A stretch of DNA of 59,937 nucleotides from Streptomyces luteolifulvus. Lineage in GTDB: Bacteria > Actinomycetota > Actinomycetes > Streptomycetales > Streptomycetaceae. The DNA lies in assembly GCF_008806595.1 (NCBI RefSeq), contig NZ_VZRB01000044.1, positions 1 through 59,937 of the forward strand, in the 5' to 3' direction. Of the stretch, positions 1 through 7,964 are shown piece by piece. The notes under the pieces are model-generated. The model was not told the origin of the DNA. It searched no databases and saw only the letters and a list, made by a program, of their open reading frames with translations. A program made the translations under genes and the position numbers. Each line of letters begins with the position of its first letter. The first letter of the stretch is position 1.

Positions 1-718
1 TGAGACGTCGCTTGGCGGACTTGGTGCGCTTCTTCTGGAGCTTGGCCCGCAAGGCGAGCTGACGCTTGCGGTACCGGTTCAGGCCGCGCCCGGCGGCCTG
101 GTAGCCGGTGGACGTGGTGGCGATGTTCGCGATCCCGAGATCAACGCCGATGAAGCCGTCCGGCTCGTACTGCTCCGCCTCGGGGACCTCGCACACGGCG
201 AGGAGGTAGAACACGCCGTCGCGTTCGATCAGGTCGGATTCGCCCTTGCGGTACTGCTGGAGCATCTTGAGCGCATCGGCGGAGCAGGCGAAGCGCACGT
301 TCTTGAGGCGGCCTGCGGTGGTCCAGATGGACACCGCCTGCGCGTCGTACTGCCAGCTCAGACACCGGTCGTCATACGGCTGCGCGGCCTGGGGCCGGAA
401 GACGACCGGCTTCGCCTGCGCCGTGCGCCGGCGCTTCGAGCCCGGCCTGCCGAGGTTCTGGGCCCGCAGGCCGGCGTGCAGCGTGGTGTAGGCGTCGCGC
501 ACCTTCTTGATGACGTGCTGCGCGACCTGAGCGCCGAGCCCGCGTTCCTTGAGCTGCGCATAGGCCAGCTTCCGCAGCGCGTACTCACGCGGCACACCGT
601 TCATGAACGCGACCTCGGAGACCCAGTTGGCCTCCGAGTTGAACGTGTGCATGGTCGCAGCAATCGCCGATGCCTGTGCGGCATCCGGTATCAGCTTGAC
701 CTGCGTCACGACCTTCAC
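1..718 (-). CDS. tnpB: TnpB-type RNA-guided nuclease, N-terminal part (runs off left edge)
   Basis: The minus-strand frame from a GTG at 718 stays open to the window edge, giving about 239 residues. It has the N-terminal helical region of IS605 OrfB/TnpB proteins, and GVDLGIANIA near residue 205 is the first RuvC motif with its catalytic Asp. A basic Lys/Arg stretch (RYRKRQLALRAKLQKK) follows, as in the family. The other RuvC residues and the zinc finger lie outside the window. A TTG at 724 is an alternative start. It is divergent from tnpA, 23 bases apart, the classic IS605 layout. TnpB proteins are RNA-guided DNA nucleases that help retain the element. I cannot tell whether this copy is intact. 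Confidence 0.85.
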   Translation of the reverse strand, partial: MKVVTQVKLIPDAAQASAIAATMHTFNSEANWVSEVAFMNGVPREYALRKLAYAQLKERGLGAQVAQHVIKKVRDAYTTLHAGLRAQNLGRPGSKRRRTAQAKPVVFRPQAAQPYDDRCLSWQYDAQAVSIWTTAGRLKNVRFACSADALKMLQQYRKGESDLIERDGVFYLLAVCEVPEAEQYEPDGFIGVDLGIANIATTSTGYQAAGRGLNRYRKRQLALRAKLQKKRTKSAKRRL

Positions 719-741
719 GAGCAAGATCGTAGCATTGATCT

Positions 742-1170
742 ATGTCACCACGCTGGGAGCCAAACCCCAACATCCGCAGGGGCCGAACCGTCACCTACAC
801 CCTCCATGCACATTTGGTCTTCACGCCCAAGTACCGGCGCGGCCCGTTCACGGACGAGATCCTTCGCCGCTGCGAAGAGATCATGCGGGACGTCTGCGCC
901 GACTTCGAAACCGAACTGGTCGAGTTCAACGGCGAACGCGATCACGTCCACCTCCTCGTGCACTACCCGCCCAAGGTCGCCATCTCGCGCTTGGTCGGCT
1001 CCCTCAAAGGCGTCTCCGCCCGAAGGCTTCGCCAGGAGTTTCCCGCCCACATCCGAAAGTACCTGCGGGGTGATCACTTCTGGTCGCCGTCCTACTTCGC
1101 CGCATCCTGCGGCGGCCCACCACTCAGCATCATCAAGGAGTACATCGAGAACCAGAAACGTCCCGCCTGA
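742..1170 (+). CDS. tnpA: IS200/IS605 family transposase TnpA (HUH, Y1)
   Basis: This 142-residue protein has the length of the Y1 single-strand transposases. The HUH metal site is seen in DHVHLLV at about residue 73, and the catalytic tyrosine lies in the C-terminal helix IIKEYIENQ. The N-terminus (TYTLHAHLVFTPKYRRG) is the usual family opening. The enzyme cuts and joins hairpin-bearing single-stranded ends, so the hairpin at 1232-1249 downstream is its likely substrate. The start is 23 bases from the divergent tnpB start. All catalytic residues are present, so the copy looks functional. Confidence 0.93.
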   Translation: MSPRWEPNPNIRRGRTVTYTLHAHLVFTPKYRRGPFTDEILRRCEEIMRDVCADFETELVEFNGERDHVHLLVHYPPKVAISRLVGSLKGVSARRLRQEFPAHIRKYLRGDHFWSPSYFAASCGGPPLSIIKEYIENQKRPA

Positions 1171-1231
1171 CGTCAACAGTACGGACCCGTGCACCCACAC
1201 GAGTCAGAGCAGTCCAAAGAAGCGCTTCCTC

Positions 1232-1249
1232 CCGGGCGTGAACGCCCGG
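1232..1249 (+). repeat. IS200/IS605 subterminal hairpin, right boundary of the left element
   Basis: CCGGGCG-TGAA-CGCCCGG is a perfect 7-bp stem with a 4-base loop, 62 bases after tnpA. A short foldback of this kind marks the end recognised by Y1 transposases. The element boundary should lie just beyond it, near 1255-1270. The exact cleavage site cannot be fixed without an empty site for comparison. Confidence 0.6.
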
Positions 1250-1404
1250 CATTCCGCGCTAGATCATGCTGAAGCCCCTGCCGCCCGGCGGGTGGCCCTG
1301 GCCTGTACGGCGTAGCGCGTTCTTCCTCCCGAGTGGCCCCGGTGGCACGAACCCCCGGATCGCTGGTGTCTGGGTACAGAAGGCCGGACAGAGAGCGAGA
1401 AGCG

Positions 1405-2040
1405 ATGCAACTGAAGCGCGGGCGCCTCGGGACACCCCGGGCCGCCGGGACAGCCGGGGTCGTGTTCGCGGTCCTGATGGCCACGACGATCATCCTGGTG
1501 CGTACCGCTCTGCCCAGCGGGGGCGGCGGGGACGAGATCGACGTGACCGGCGCACAGCTCAACGCCGTGCAGACGGCGCTGGAGCTGCTTCCGTTCGCCG
1601 GGATCGCCTTCCTGTGGTTCATGGGCGCGGTGCGCGAGCAGGCCGGTGAGGGAGAGGACCGGTTCGTCTCCACCGTGTTCCTCGGCAGCGGCCTGATCTT
1701 CGCGGCCATCCTGTTCGTCAGCGGCGCGGCGGTCGGTACTGTGCTCGACGAGAGCCAGAACGACGCGACCTTCGGCCGCCACTTCGCCTACACCTTGCTG
1801 ACCACGTACGCGATGCGGATGGCCGCGGTGTTCATCCTCACGGCCTCGACCATCGCCCGCCGGCTCGGCGCCCTCCCGCGCCCGCTCGTCGCCTTCGGCC
1901 TGCTGGCCGGTCTGACGCTGCTGGTGGTGGGATCGAGCGTGCCCTGGTCCGAACTGGTCTTCCCGGCCTGGGCGCTGGTCGTCAGCCTGCACATCCTGCG
2001 AGGACGCCGCGCAGGCCCGCAGCCGGCGACCCCGACCTGA
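1405..2040 (+). CDS. Multi-pass membrane protein of unknown function
   Basis: The protein has 211 residues. The ATG at 1405 is preferred because a purine-rich stretch (gagagcgagaag) sits in front of it and the upstream in-frame extension is not hydrophobic. There are about five or six hydrophobic segments: near residues 13-32 (GVVFAVLMATTIIL), 50-68, 92-110, 130-150 and two near 160-190. A short charged tail ends the protein. There is no catalytic motif I recognise. It lies 90 bases before the ferredoxin-reductase-P450 genes, but a shared function is only a guess. Confidence 0.75.
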   Translation: MQLKRGRLGTPRAAGTAGVVFAVLMATTIILVRTALPSGGGGDEIDVTGAQLNAVQTALELLPFAGIAFLWFMGAVREQAGEGEDRFVSTVFLGSGLIFAAILFVSGAAVGTVLDESQNDATFGRHFAYTLLTTYAMRMAAVFILTASTIARRLGALPRPLVAFGLLAGLTLLVVGSSVPWSELVFPAWALVVSLHILRGRRAGPQPATPT

Positions 2041-2148
2041 GCCGGTCCAACCGATCACTCGAACGGTCTTCCCCTCGTCGCCGTCTGCCCTCCGGGCACC
2101 GAGGCTGGTCGGAGGGGGTCGACCGGGCCGATGGAGAGGACCGATCAC

Positions 2149-2376
2149 GTGGTAAGGATTGCCGTCGATCTGAACCGCTGTCAGGGGTACGCGCAGTGCG
2201 CGTTCCTCGCTCCCGAGATCTTCGTCATGCACGGCGAGGAGGCGCTGCTGTACAACCCGGATGCCGACGAGGCACAGCGCGACAAGCTGGCCCAGGCCGC
2301 CGCGGCCTGCCCCGTCCAGGCCATCCTGGTCGATGCCGTGGGCGCTGGGGCCGAGGCGGTGTCCGGTGATCGGTGA
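2149..2376 (+). CDS. [3Fe-4S] ferredoxin, P450 redox partner
   Basis: A small ferredoxin of about 75 residues. Three cysteines are spaced as in P450-linked [3Fe-4S] ferredoxins: two in RCQGYAQC near residues 12-17 and one in AACPVQA near residue 56, so a three-iron cluster is expected. It should pass electrons from the reductase encoded next to the P450 two genes on. The start is not certain. GTG 2149 has GGAGAGGA eight bases upstream and gives the usual short N-terminus, while ATG 2131 adds six residues. Its stop overlaps the reductase start. Confidence 0.88.
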   Translation: MVRIAVDLNRCQGYAQCAFLAPEIFVMHGEEALLYNPDADEAQRDKLAQAAAACPVQAILVDAVGAGAEAVSGDR

Positions 2377-3757
2377 CGGCTCCCTGGAACGGTTCAAGCG
2401 CGAGGGCCGCATTGTCGTGGTCGGCGCCTCGCTGGCGGGCCTGCGGGCTGCGGAAGCCCTGCGCGACAAGGGTTTCGCGGGTTCTCTGACGGTGATCGGT
2501 GACGAGCCCCACGAGCCGTACGACCGGCCTCCGCTGTCCAAACAGGTACTGCTGGGCAAGGCGGTCGCCGACCGTACGGCGCTGCCCAGGCTGCGGTCGG
2601 TCGACGCGACCTGGCGGCTCGGTGTCGCCGCCGCCGGCCTGGACATGGCCGGCAGACGGGTGCGGCTGGCCGACGGCGACGAGGTGCCGTACGACCGCCT
2701 GCTGATCGCCACCGGAGTGCGGGCGCGCCCGTGGCCGCGCGAGGCCGAGGCGGAACTCGACGGGGTCTTCGTGCTGCGGACCCGCAACGACGGCGCAGCG
2801 CTCGCACGGCGGCTCGCCGCGGGGCCCAAGCGGGTTCTGGTCATCGGCGCCGGGTTCACCGGCTCGGAGATCGCCTCCGCCTGCCGCGAGCGCGGCCTCG
2901 CCGTCACCGTCGCCGAGCGCGGCTCGGCGCCCCTGGTCGGCGCGCTCGGCGGGGTGGTCGGCGCGGTCTCCGCCGAGATGCAGCGCGAGCACGGTGTGGA
3001 CCTGCGGACCGGGGTCATGGTGACCGCTCTGGAGGGCGATGCCTCGGGACGGGTGCGCGCGGCGCACCTGTCCGACGGCTCCACCGTGGAGACCGACCTG
3101 GTGATCATCTCTCTCGGTGCCACCCGCAACACCGAGTGGCTCGCCGGGTCCGGGCTGGGGGCCGGCCCCCGCGGCATCGCCTGCGACGCGGGCTGCCGCG
3201 CCTTCGACGTCCGCGGCATTGTGACCGACGACATCTACGCGGCCGGCGACGTCGCCCGCTGCCCGCACCCCCTGTTCGGCTACCAGTTCCTGTCCCTGGA
3301 GCACTGGGGCAACGCCGTCACGCAGGCTCGGATCGCGGCGCACAACATGCTCAGCGAGAGCATCGACCGGATCCCGCACATGGAGGTGCCGGCCTTCTGG
3401 TCCTCGCAGTTCGGAGTCAACATCAAGTCCGTCGGGGTGCCGTCGCTGGGGACGGAGATCCTCATCGCGCAGGGCTCGCTCAAGGATCACCGGTTCGTCG
3501 GCGTCTACGGCTACCAGGGGCGCGTCATCGGGGCGGTCGCCTTCGACCAGGCCCGGTGGCTGCCGTTCTACCAGGAGCTGATCGAGACCACCGCGCCGTT
3601 CCCGCCGCCGTTCCCCACGGTCGACCGGCACTCGGACGGAGCGCGGCCGCTCGACGCGGACTTCCCCGACCCGTCGATTCCCACCCACGGGCCCACTGTG
3701 ACCCTTAGCGGATACTCGCCGGCCGACCGCCGGATGACGTTCACCCCCGCGCACTGA
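2366..3757 (+). CDS. FAD-dependent ferredoxin/NAD(P)H reductase
   Basis: A 463-residue flavoprotein of the rubredoxin/ferredoxin reductase type. The FAD motif VVVGASLAGLRAAEA is at residues 17-31, the NAD(P)H motif VLVIGAGFTGSE near 156-167, and the second FAD motif DDIYAAGDVA near 288. A C-terminal reductase domain follows. GTG 2366 is chosen as start because it overlaps the ferredoxin stop by 11 bases and leaves a normal N-terminus; the longer open frame reads into the ferredoxin gene. It should transfer electrons from NAD(P)H to the adjacent ferredoxin for the P450. Confidence 0.9.
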   Translation: MIGDGSLERFKREGRIVVVGASLAGLRAAEALRDKGFAGSLTVIGDEPHEPYDRPPLSKQVLLGKAVADRTALPRLRSVDATWRLGVAAAGLDMAGRRVRLADGDEVPYDRLLIATGVRARPWPREAEAELDGVFVLRTRNDGAALARRLAAGPKRVLVIGAGFTGSEIASACRERGLAVTVAERGSAPLVGALGGVVGAVSAEMQREHGVDLRTGVMVTALEGDASGRVRAAHLSDGSTVETDLVIISLGATRNTEWLAGSGLGAGPRGIACDAGCRAFDVRGIVTDDIYAAGDVARCPHPLFGYQFLSLEHWGNAVTQARIAAHNMLSESIDRIPHMEVPAFWSSQFGVNIKSVGVPSLGTEILIAQGSLKDHRFVGVYGYQGRVIGAVAFDQARWLPFYQELIETTAPFPPPFPTVDRHSDGARPLDADFPDPSIPTHGPTVTLSGYSPADRRMTFTPAH

Positions 3758-3781
3758 CCCGCACGGCCACGAGGACTCGCC

Positions 3782-5017
3782 ATGACGCAATCCGCACTGC
3801 ACCAGATCCTGGACTACGCCAACCGCCCGAATCCGTACCCGATCTACGAAGAGCTGCGGAAGACGCCGGTGTTCCACGAGGACGACGGGCCGTACGTCAT
3901 CAGCACCTACTACGAGATCCGCAGCCTGCTGCACGATCCCCGGATCAGCTCCGACGCCCGCAATCTGACCTCGACCACCGGCGGCGGGCCGGCCGAGCCG
4001 CCCCAGGAGGAGAGCGCCCTGCCGCCGGGCTTCCTGAAGCTCGACCCGCCGGAACACGACCGGCTGCGACGCATGACGAACCGGCCCTTCGGCCCGCCGC
4101 ACTCCCCCCACCGGGTCGACGGAATGCGCGAAGAGCTCCATGACATCGTCTCCGGCCTCATCGACGGCATCGGCGACACGGGCCGCATCGACCTGGTGGA
4201 ACAGTTCTCGTATCCCTTCCCGGTGACGGTGATCTGCCGGCTGCTCGGGGTGCCCCGCGAGGACGAGGCGCGCTTCCACACCTGGGCGGACACCCTCGCC
4301 GCGAGCCTGGACCCCGACCCGGACGCGGATCCCGCCGGGCGGGGGAAGGAGGCGCACGACGCCCGTATGGAACTGGGCATGTATCTGGCCGGCCTGATCG
4401 AGGAGCGCCGCAAGAACCCCGGCGAGGACATGCTCTCCCAGCTGGCGACGGCCAAGGGCGGGGACGGTCCGATGAGCACGATGGAACTGCTCAGCACCGC
4501 GGCGCTGCTGCTGATCGCGGGGCACGAGACCACCGTCAACCTCATCACCAACGGAATGCTGACCCTGCTGCGCCGTCCCGACGTCCTGCAACGGCTGCGC
4601 GAGGATCCGAAGCTGGCCGTGCCCCTCGTCGAAGAGCTCCTGCGCTTCGAGCCGCCGGTACAACTCCTGCCCCAGCGCACCACTCTCGCCGACATCGAGG
4701 TCCGTGGCGTCACCATCCCGAAGGGCGCCTCGCTCTGGCTGGTCCTGGCGTCCGGCAACCGCGACCCGCAGCGCTTCGAGAACCCGGACCGCTTCGACCC
4801 GGACCGCCGGGACATCCAGCACCTCGGCCTGGGCAGCGGCATCCACAGCTGTTTCGGCGCACCGCTCGCCCGGCTGGAGGCCCAGACCGCCCTGTCGGAG
4901 CTGGCCCGGCGGATGGAGAACCCCCGTCTGCTGGAGGACCCGCCCCCCTACCGGCAGAACGCCGTACTGCGCGGGCCCCGGCATCTGCCCATCGCCTGCG
5001 ACGGGATCCGTCCCTAG
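3782..5017 (+). CDS. Cytochrome P450
   Basis: A 411-residue bacterial P450 of normal length. The I-helix oxygen-activation motif AGHETT lies at 246-251, the ExxR motif in EELLRF near 284-289, and the haem loop at 350-358 has the ligand Cys357 in GSGIHSCFGAPLAR. It is soluble, with no membrane anchor, and starts 24 bases after the reductase with GAGGA upstream. Together with the preceding ferredoxin and reductase it forms a complete class I monooxygenase operon. The substrate cannot be read from the sequence, and no terpene cyclase or other scaffold enzyme is next to it. A MITE begins exactly at its stop codon. Confidence 0.95.
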   Translation: MTQSALHQILDYANRPNPYPIYEELRKTPVFHEDDGPYVISTYYEIRSLLHDPRISSDARNLTSTTGGGPAEPPQEESALPPGFLKLDPPEHDRLRRMTNRPFGPPHSPHRVDGMREELHDIVSGLIDGIGDTGRIDLVEQFSYPFPVTVICRLLGVPREDEARFHTWADTLAASLDPDPDADPAGRGKEAHDARMELGMYLAGLIEERRKNPGEDMLSQLATAKGGDGPMSTMELLSTAALLLIAGHETTVNLITNGMLTLLRRPDVLQRLREDPKLAVPLVEELLRFEPPVQLLPQRTTLADIEVRGVTIPKGASLWLVLASGNRDPQRFENPDRFDPDRRDIQHLGLGSGIHSCFGAPLARLEAQTALSELARRMENPRLLEDPPPYRQNAVLRGPRHLPIACDGIRP

Positions 5018-5201
5018 GGGGTGTCGTTTGGATCAGGCTGGCCGTGAGAAGCGGCGCCTATCAGCCAAGTCGAGCGGGGTGTGGTGCGTGCAGCTGCAAG
5101 GCGGAGGAGGGCGTCAACGCGGAGCGGTGGCAACCGACGACAACGCGGCAGATGTGCGTGCCACACCCCGCGACGCCGGCATGGTCCAAACGACACCCCC
5201 T
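5016..5201. mobile_element. MITE-like element, 186 bp with 17-bp perfect terminal inverted repeats
   Basis: AGGGGGTGTCGTTTGGA at 5016-5032 is matched perfectly by TCCAAACGACACCCCCT at 5185-5201. A subterminal inverted repeat (CGGGGTGTGG near 5077 and CCACACCCCG near 5161) would let the whole unit fold. It contains no credible gene. The left end overlaps the P450 stop codon, so insertion may have replaced or trimmed the last codons or the terminator of that operon. It resembles short non-autonomous repeats that recur in Streptomyces genomes; the parent transposase is not in this window. Confidence 0.75.
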
Positions 5202-5230
5202 GGTCGGCCGGCCTGTGACAGTGAGCAGCC

Positions 5231-5989
5231 ATGGCAAGATCCGCGTCCATGAGGAGTGAACAAGCGGACCGGCCCGTCGCGCTGGTCACCGGGTCCACCT
5301 CCGGGATCGGGGAGGCCGTCGCCCGGAGGCTGGCGGCGGACGGCATGCGGGTCGTGGTGCACTCGCGACGCAGTGCGCAGGCCGGGGAGGCGCTGGCGGC
5401 GGAGCTCGGCGGGGCGTATGTGCGGGCCGACCTGGCGGTGGAGGACGAGGCCCGCGGGCTGGTCGAGGCGGCGCTCGGCCGGTACGGGCGGCTGGACGTG
5501 CTCGTGAACAACGCGGGCATCAGCCGGCCGATCCCGCACGACGATCTGGCCGCGGCGACACCGGCGGACTGGCGACAGCTGCTGGAGGTGAACCTGATCG
5601 CGCCATGGGTGCTGTGCACGGCGGCACTGCCGACGCTGCGTCAATCCCCCGTGGGCGGAAGCATCGTGAACATCACCAGCCATGCCGGGGTGCGGCCCAA
5701 GGGCTCGTCGGTGCCGTATGCGGCGAGCAAGGCCGCGCTGAACCACGTGACCCGGCTGCTCGCCGCCGCGCTCGCGCCCGAGGTGCGGGTCAACGCGGTG
5801 GCCCCGGGGCTGGTGGACACACCCATGACCAAGGACTGGGCCCACGCGCACGAAGTGTGGCGAAACCGCGCGCCCATGCGCCGCCCCGCCCAACCCGCGG
5901 ACGTGGCCGACGTGGTGGCGTCGCTGATCGCCCACACCTATCTCACCGGAGAGGTCATCATGCTCGACGGCGGGCTGAACCTGACCTGA
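5231..5989 (+). CDS. Short-chain dehydrogenase/reductase
   Basis: A 252-residue classical SDR. The cofactor motif TGSTSGIG is near residues 21-28, NNAG near 95, the catalytic serine in NITSHAG near 148, and the YxxxK pair in YAASKAAL near 162-166. The usual C-terminal LDGGLNLT closes it. ATG 5249 is an alternative start that removes six residues. The gene stands alone just after the MITE. Substrate unknown; the C-terminus resembles 3-oxoacyl-ACP or polyol reductases, but that alone does not assign a reaction. Confidence 0.9.
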   Translation: MARSASMRSEQADRPVALVTGSTSGIGEAVARRLAADGMRVVVHSRRSAQAGEALAAELGGAYVRADLAVEDEARGLVEAALGRYGRLDVLVNNAGISRPIPHDDLAAATPADWRQLLEVNLIAPWVLCTAALPTLRQSPVGGSIVNITSHAGVRPKGSSVPYAASKAALNHVTRLLAAALAPEVRVNAVAPGLVDTPMTKDWAHAHEVWRNRAPMRRPAQPADVADVVASLIAHTYLTGEVIMLDGGLNLT

Positions 5990-6025
5990 GCACCAGGCCC
6001 GAGGGTCAGCCCAGATCGAGCCGCA

Positions 6026-6577
6026 TCAGGATCCGGGGTGGCCGGCCAGCACCGAGGTGGTGTCGGCGGCGTGGGTGAATCCGGCGCGTTCGAAGTTCTT
6101 CCGGATCCCGGCGTACGCCATCGTCATGTCGACCCGCGCGTCTCCGTTGTCGAGGGGGTACGCCTCGATCACCGGTGCGCCGTGGGCGCGGGCGAACTCG
6201 ACCGCACCGGCGATGAGAGCGTGCGAGATGCCCTGCTTGCGGTGACCGGGCCGTACGCGGATGCACCACAGGGACCAGACCGGGAGGTCGTCGATGTGCG
6301 GGATCTTGCGGCTGTGCGCGAAGGAGGTGTCCGAGCGCGGAGCCACGGCGGCCCAGCCGACCGGCTCGTCGCCGTCGTAGGCAAGGACCCCCGGAGGGGG
6401 TTGCGACCGGCACAGTTCGGCGACGTACTCACCACGGGCCGGGCCCCGGAGCTCGTTGTTGAGCTTCGACGGGATCCGGTAGCTCAGGCACCAGCAGACG
6501 TTGGAGTCGGGCGACTTCGGACCGAGCAGGGCGTGGACGTCGTCGAAGACCGAAGCCGGCCGCACTTCGATGGTCAT
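6026..6577 (-). CDS. GNAT family N-acetyltransferase
   Basis: The 183-residue protein carries the GNAT core: GWAAVAPRSD (beta-4) near residue 74, then LWCIRVRPGHRKQGISHAL near 103-121, where the acetyl-CoA pyrophosphate-binding loop reads R-K-Q-G-I-S. The second half keeps YAGIRKNFERAGF, the typical final helix and strand. It transfers an acetyl group from acetyl-CoA to an amine of unknown identity. It has its own orientation and no operon partner, and it converges with the SDR gene. Confidence 0.88.
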   Translation of the reverse strand: MTIEVRPASVFDDVHALLGPKSPDSNVCWCLSYRIPSKLNNELRGPARGEYVAELCRSQPPPGVLAYDGDEPVGWAAVAPRSDTSFAHSRKIPHIDDLPVWSLWCIRVRPGHRKQGISHALIAGAVEFARAHGAPVIEAYPLDNGDARVDMTMAYAGIRKNFERAGFTHAADTTSVLAGHPGS

Positions 6578-6621
6578 GGCACCACCCTGTCACGGCGCGT
6601 ACGGCGACGCTGCCGCCTTGA

Positions 6622-7293
6622 TCAGGCGAGAGGCTCCAGTCGTACGCAGCACCGGCCGGGCGTAGGGGCCAAAGACGCCGCAAGCCCGGTCTCGCCCAGC
6701 CCGTGGAGGACACCGCGCAGCAGATGCAGGTTCATCCCGCACACGGTCTCGGTGTGCTCCCGGGCCAGAGCGTGGAAGGGGCAGTTGACCAGCACGATGA
6801 CGCCTTCCTCGTGCCGCGGCTCGAAGCCGTACAGCTCAAGCACACCGAACAGGTTCGCGTCCCGCTGGCCGCCCAGCCGAGTGCCGAGCTCTTCGGCCGT
6901 GCGGTGCAGCACGTCCCGCACCGGCGCACCGGTTGCGCCGGACTCCTCCACGGCCCGGGCAAGGAGCTGTCCGGCCAGCTCGTAGCGGCGGTCCGGGAGG
7001 CTGACCGCGACCTGCTTCGTCGAGCGCCGGTACAGCTTGGCCGGCCTGCCGGCCCCCGGGCCCGCCCGTCCGCTGCGACGCTCGTAGACGACGTCGAGCA
7101 GTGATTCCTCGGCGAGCCGGTCGAGATGGAACGCCGCGGTCTGGCGAGCCAGGCCCAGGGCGGCGGCCGCCTCGTCCCGGCTGACGGGTGCCGGCTGGCG
7201 CACCACATGGTCGTACAGCCGTCTGCGCGTCGGCTCGTCCAGGGCTGCGATGGCGGAGACGTCGGTGTCGCGTGCTTCGTTCGTGGCGTCCAC
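6622..7293 (-). CDS. SufR-like winged-helix regulator with C-terminal cysteine cluster
   Basis: A 223-residue regulator with an N-terminal ArsR-type helix-turn-helix (DEAAAALGLARQTAAFHLDRL, about residues 40-60). The C-terminal half has cysteines in VNCPFHAL, ETVCGMN and GRCCVRL, the pattern of COG2345/SufR proteins that sense through an iron-sulfur cluster. The GTG at 7293 is chosen because the longer frame runs through the divergent promoter. It is transcribed away from a DoxX gene 92 bases off, and a 9-bp inverted repeat lies between them. Cluster binding is inferred from cysteine spacing only. Confidence 0.82.
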   Translation of the reverse strand: MDATNEARDTDVSAIAALDEPTRRRLYDHVVRQPAPVSRDEAAAALGLARQTAAFHLDRLAEESLLDVVYERRSGRAGPGAGRPAKLYRRSTKQVAVSLPDRRYELAGQLLARAVEESGATGAPVRDVLHRTAEELGTRLGGQRDANLFGVLELYGFEPRHEEGVIVLVNCPFHALAREHTETVCGMNLHLLRGVLHGLGETGLAASLAPTPGRCCVRLEPLA

Positions 7294-7340
7294 GGCACCA
7301 GTGTAAAACCCATGGCCATTGACTAAAGAAGAAATCCGCG

Positions 7341-7372
7341 CTTCTATCGTTAATGAGAGTTGTCGATAGAAG
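7341..7372. promoter_or_regulatory. Inverted repeat between regulator and DoxX gene, likely operator
   Basis: CTTCTATCG at 7341-7349 and CGATAGAAG at 7364-7372 form perfect 9-bp arms with a 14-base spacer. The right arm overlaps the ribosome site of the DoxX gene (AGAAGGAGAGG), so a bound protein would block it directly. The divergent SufR-like regulator is the obvious candidate ligand. Confidence 0.55.
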
Positions 7373-7384
7373 GAGAGGTCGGCC

Positions 7385-7819
7385 ATGTCCTCAGTGACCA
7401 CACGCGCCACGTCCGCGGACTCCAGGCATACGCTGCTCGGCGATCCCGGCTACCAGGCGTTCCTGATCCTGCGCACCGGCTTCGCCGTGGCGCCGATCCT
7501 CTTCGGGCTGGACAAGTTCGCCAACCTGCTCGTGGACTGGCCCGCCTACCTCGCGCCGTGGATCAACGACATCGTCCCCGGCAGCGCCCAGACGGCCATG
7601 TACGTGGTCGGCGTGATCGAAATCGTGGCAGGCGTCGCCGTGGCCCTCGCTCCGCGCTTCGGAGCCTGGCTGGTGGCCGGCTGGCTGGCGGGCATCATCA
7701 TCAACCTCCTGACGATCCCCGACTATTACGACATCGCGCTGCGCGACTTCGGTCTGCTCCTCGGTGCGGTCGCCCTCGCGCGGCTCGCGGCGCGCTATCA
7801 GGGCACGCGGGAGCATTGA
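7385..7819 (+). CDS. DoxX-family membrane protein
   Basis: A 144-residue integral membrane protein with four hydrophobic helices (about residues 25-45, 66-88, 92-112 and 119-136). The N-terminal ILRTGFAVAPILFGLDKF is the usual DoxX opening and RDFGLLLGAVALA is the last helix. Some members are quinone-linked or act with thiol or redox stress systems, which would fit an iron-sulfur-type regulator next door, but the activity here is unknown. Strong ribosome site AGAAGGAGAGG lies upstream. Confidence 0.85.
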   Translation: MSSVTTRATSADSRHTLLGDPGYQAFLILRTGFAVAPILFGLDKFANLLVDWPAYLAPWINDIVPGSAQTAMYVVGVIEIVAGVAVALAPRFGAWLVAGWLAGIIINLLTIPDYYDIALRDFGLLLGAVALARLAARYQGTREH

Positions 7820-7964
7820 CCGGGCGCGGACCACAACGGGAGTGAGCGCTCGGCCGGGCGGGCAGAGGGCGGTGGTGTGGACGCCGGCCCATCGGGGTAC
7901 GCGGTGGCACGTGAGATGCACGCCGCACCGTCTTCTGCCCGGTGCCGTGAGAAAGAAGAAGCAC

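Noticed and set aside
1264..3234. 656-codon minus-strand open frame
   Set aside because: It covers three plus-strand genes in a shadow frame and shows only Arg/Pro/Ser-rich composition.
2225..4984. 919-codon minus-strand open frame
   Set aside because: It is the shadow of the ferredoxin-reductase-P450 genes, which have clear motifs; the minus frame has no domain and arises from GC codon bias.
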